Origin: an uncultured delta proteobacterium
Lineage (GTDB): Bacteria > RBG-13-61-14 > DRUE01
Direction: 5' to 3'
Length of the DNA stretch: 7,404 nt
Assembly: GCA_903897985.1 (NCBI GenBank)
Contig: CAIUDS010000193.1
Location: 1-7,404 of the forward strand
How positions within the stretch are numbered: position 1 is the first letter of the stretch; every line of letters starts with the position of its first letter. The notes below the pieces were generated by a model, which had not been told where the DNA came from, did not search any database, and worked only from the letters and a program-made list of their open reading frames with translations. The position numbers and the translations under genes were made by a program. Below, piece after piece: positions 5,970 through 7,404 of the stretch.

Positions 5970-7025
5970 TTACAGGTATTTGGCCACCCGGTCGCCGACC
6001 TCGCTGGTGGAAATCCCCATCTTGCCCGCGTCCATGCAGTTCATGTCTTCCTGAATGGTCTTGACCACCGCAGCCTCAATCGCCGCGGCGGCCTTGGCTT
6101 CGCCCAGGTTGCCCAGCATCATGGCTGCGGCCAGGATCGCGGCGAGCGGGTTGATCACATTCTTGCCCGTGTATTTGGGAGCGCTGCCGCCGATCGGCTC
6201 AAACATGGACACGCCCTCGGGGTTGAGGTTTCCGCCCGCGGCCACGCCCATGCCGCCCTGGAGCATGGCGCCCAGGTCGGTGATGATGTCGCCGAACATG
6301 TTGTCGGTCACGATCACATCGAACCATTCCGGGTTCTTGACCATCCACATGGTGGTCGCGTCCACATGCGCGTAATCGCTCTTGAGCTCCGGATACTCCT
6401 TGCCCACCTCGTAAAACACCCGCTCCCACAAATCGAACGCAAAGGTCAAAACATTGGTCTTGCCGCACAGGGTCAGCTTGCGTTTCCGGTTCCGCTTCCG
6501 GCAATACTCGAACGCGAACCGGATGCAGCGCTCCACGCCCTTGCGCGTGTTGATGCTGACCTGGATCGCAACCTCGTCCTTTGTCCCCTTCTTCAAAAAG
6601 CCGCCGGCGCCGGTGTAAAGGCCCTCGGTGTTCTCGCGCACCACCACGAAGTCAATGTCCTTCGGCCCCTTTTCCTTGAACGGGCAGTCAACCCCCGGAT
6701 AGAGCTTGATCGGTCTAAGGTTGATATACTGGTCCAACTCGAACCGCAGCCGCAGCAACAGGCCCTTTTCCAAAATGCCCGGCTTGACCTCCGGGTCCCC
6801 GATCGCGCCCAGGTAGATCGCGTCCACCTTGCGCAACTCGTCGAGCACCGAGTCCGGCAAAATTTCCCCGGTGCGTTTGTACCGCACCCCCCCCAGGTCG
6901 TAATCGGTGTATTGCAGCTTGAAGCCGAATTTCTTCGCGGCCGCGTCAATCACCTTGCGGCCTTCCCGGATCACCTCCGGCCCGGTGCCGTCGCCGGGGA
7001 TGACCGCGATTTTATAATTCTTCAT
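5970..7025 (-). CDS. leuB: 3-isopropylmalate dehydrogenase
   Basis: A full-length 351-residue beta-decarboxylating dehydrogenase. LeuB oxidises and decarboxylates 3-isopropylmalate to 4-methyl-2-oxopentanoate in leucine synthesis, in the cytoplasm. The N-terminal IAVIPGDGTGPEV (6-18) is the family hallmark. Substrate arginines correspond to R92/R94 (LRLRF), R104 (NLRP) and R130 (VRENTEG); the lysine is K189 (GKTN), and the metal aspartates D222, D246 and D250 (FGDIITD). The nucleotide loop reads EPIGGSAPKYTGKNVINP (276-293). K284-Y285 occupy the place of the Asp-Ile pair of NAD-dependent LeuB and match the Lys-Tyr pair of NADP-dependent isocitrate dehydrogenase. The ATG overlaps the leuD stop (ATGA, 7022-7025), and AGGAGA (7031-7036) sits 5 nt before it, so translation is probably coupled. 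Isocitrate, homoisocitrate or tartrate dehydrogenase are alternatives, but the leuD neighbour favours LeuB. Confidence 0.93.
   Translation of the reverse strand: MKNYKIAVIPGDGTGPEVIREGRKVIDAAAKKFGFKLQYTDYDLGGVRYKRTGEILPDSVLDELRKVDAIYLGAIGDPEVKPGILEKGLLLRLRFELDQYINLRPIKLYPGVDCPFKEKGPKDIDFVVVRENTEGLYTGAGGFLKKGTKDEVAIQVSINTRKGVERCIRFAFEYCRKRNRKRKLTLCGKTNVLTFAFDLWERVFYEVGKEYPELKSDYAHVDATTMWMVKNPEWFDVIVTDNMFGDIITDLGAMLQGGMGVAAGGNLNPEGVSMFEPIGGSAPKYTGKNVINPLAAILAAAMMLGNLGEAKAAAAIEAAVVKTIQEDMNCMDAGKMGISTSEVGDRVAKYL
5989..6072 (-). repeat. 84-bp direct repeat, copy B (3' end of leuB)
   Basis: This is the partner of 3897-3980, lying within the last 34 codons of the intact leuB. The coding frame is the same in both copies. 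This copy is the presumed source or conversion partner of the remnant. Confidence 0.9.
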
Positions 7026-7404
7026 CTGCTTCTCCTATGCGCCGAGGGCGTCCGGCCGGACGCCCCTACACTCTTTTTCAGATGCTTGACCATGCCGCCT
7101 TCCTTGATCAGCTCCAGCATGAACTCCGGGACCGGCGCCGCCTGATACTCCTTGCCCCGCGTCCGGTTAATGATCTTTCCGCTCTCCAGTTCCACCTCCA
7201 GCAAATCCCCGGGCTTGGTCCCGGCCGCGGCCTCCGGGCACTCGAGCAGCGGCAGCCCCGCGTTGAAGCCGTTGCGGTAGAAAATCCGGGCAAAACTCTT
7301 CGCGATCACCAGGCTGATCCCCGCGCCCTGGATCGCGATCACCGCATGCTCGCGGCTCGAGCCGCTCCCGAAATTCTTGCCCGCCACCATGATGTCGGCC
7401 CGGA
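7022..7404 (-). CDS. leuD: 3-isopropylmalate dehydratase small subunit (partial, 3' part)
   Basis: The visible 126 codons lack the N-terminus, which lies beyond the right edge; family members are usually about 160-170 residues, so roughly 40 are missing. LeuD pairs with the iron-sulfur large subunit LeuC to convert 2-isopropylmalate to 3-isopropylmalate. The swivel-domain signature RADIMVAGKNFGSGSSREHA is intact, followed by SFARIFYRNGFNAGLPLLE. The frame is open past the internal Met at 7390, which is not the start. After the usual family ending (about EGGMVKHLKK) come 16 extra residues, SVGASGRTPSAHRRSR, largely encoded by a 20-bp palindrome. The stop overlaps the leuB start by 4 bp. A homoaconitase-type small subunit is the main alternative. 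Confidence 0.9.
   Translation of the reverse strand, partial: RADIMVAGKNFGSGSSREHAVIAIQGAGISLVIAKSFARIFYRNGFNAGLPLLECPEAAAGTKPGDLLEVELESGKIINRTRGKEYQAAPVPEFMLELIKEGGMVKHLKKSVGASGRTPSAHRRSR
7031..7036 (-). promoter_or_regulatory. Ribosome binding site of leuB
   Basis: AGGAGA on the minus strand, 5 nt before the leuB ATG. It is the strongest Shine-Dalgarno in the window. It lies inside the leuD tail, 9 bp downstream of the palindrome, so a hairpin there could affect access to it. Confidence 0.75.
7046..7065. repeat. 20-bp perfect palindrome in the leuD 3' tail (REP-like)
   Basis: GGGCGTCCGG is followed immediately by its exact reverse complement. On the minus strand it sits in the context GTGTAGG-palindrome-TCGG. 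This resembles dispersed GTAGGGGCG-type palindromic repeats that I recall from many bacterial genomes. Only one copy is in this window, so repeat status is unproven. There is no U-run after it, so it is not an intrinsic terminator. Confidence 0.6.

Noticed and set aside
5955..7145. A 396-codon open frame on the plus strand opposite leuB and the end of leuD
   Set aside because: It is entirely antisense to two confidently identified genes and its product is rich in His, Arg and Leu with no family pattern. In GC-rich DNA such frames arise from the codon bias of the real strand.

Overview
The window is GC-rich bacterial chromosomal DNA that is densely coding. It holds no ribosomal or transfer RNA gene, no CRISPR array and no recognisable transposase. 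The leucine-biosynthesis genes beside multi-membrane TPR glycosyltransferases, plus a Sec-exported glycosidase, fit a diderm environmental bacterium of the Omnitrophota or similar lineage. That placement is an impression from protein style and gene mix, not something the sequence proves.

Layout. Two genes diverge from a 61-bp spacer near the left end. Leftward is the 5' part of a polytopic membrane protein resembling the membrane domain of spermidine-synthase-like proteins (1-265, cut by the window edge). Rightward is a secreted GH63/MGH-type (alpha/alpha)6-barrel glycosidase (327-1811). The rest of the window reads leftward: the 3' part of leuD (7022-7404), leuB (5970-7025, ATGA overlap with leuD), then two paralogous TMTC/DUF1736-type membrane proteins with C-terminal TPRs (4045-5883 and 1831-3738). 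The glycosidase and the second TMTC-like gene converge with 19 bp between stop codons. The glycosidase's intrinsic terminator lies partly inside the last codons of the TMTC-like gene.

The 306 bp between the two TMTC-like genes contain an in-frame remnant of a second leuB 3' end (3872-3979). An 84-bp stretch of it matches the intact leuB at 79 positions. Each TMTC-like gene is therefore preceded by a leuB 3' end. That is what a tandem duplication of a leuB-tail plus TMTC unit would leave, but the remnant is far better conserved than the two TMTC proteins, which calls for conversion, later recombination or selection.

How the genes may work together. LeuD and LeuB are the isomerase small subunit and dehydrogenase of leucine synthesis. 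The TMTC-like proteins are predicted GT-C-type sugar transferases that use a lipid-linked donor and act on the outer face of the inner membrane, probably on proteins. The glycosidase is exported to the same compartment and could trim or recycle such sugars, but this link rests on proximity only. Other notable items are a 20-bp perfect palindrome forming the 3' tail of leuD just before the leuB ribosome site, a probable leaderless promoter for the glycosidase, and a Lys-Tyr pair in LeuB at the position that sets cofactor choice in related dehydrogenases.
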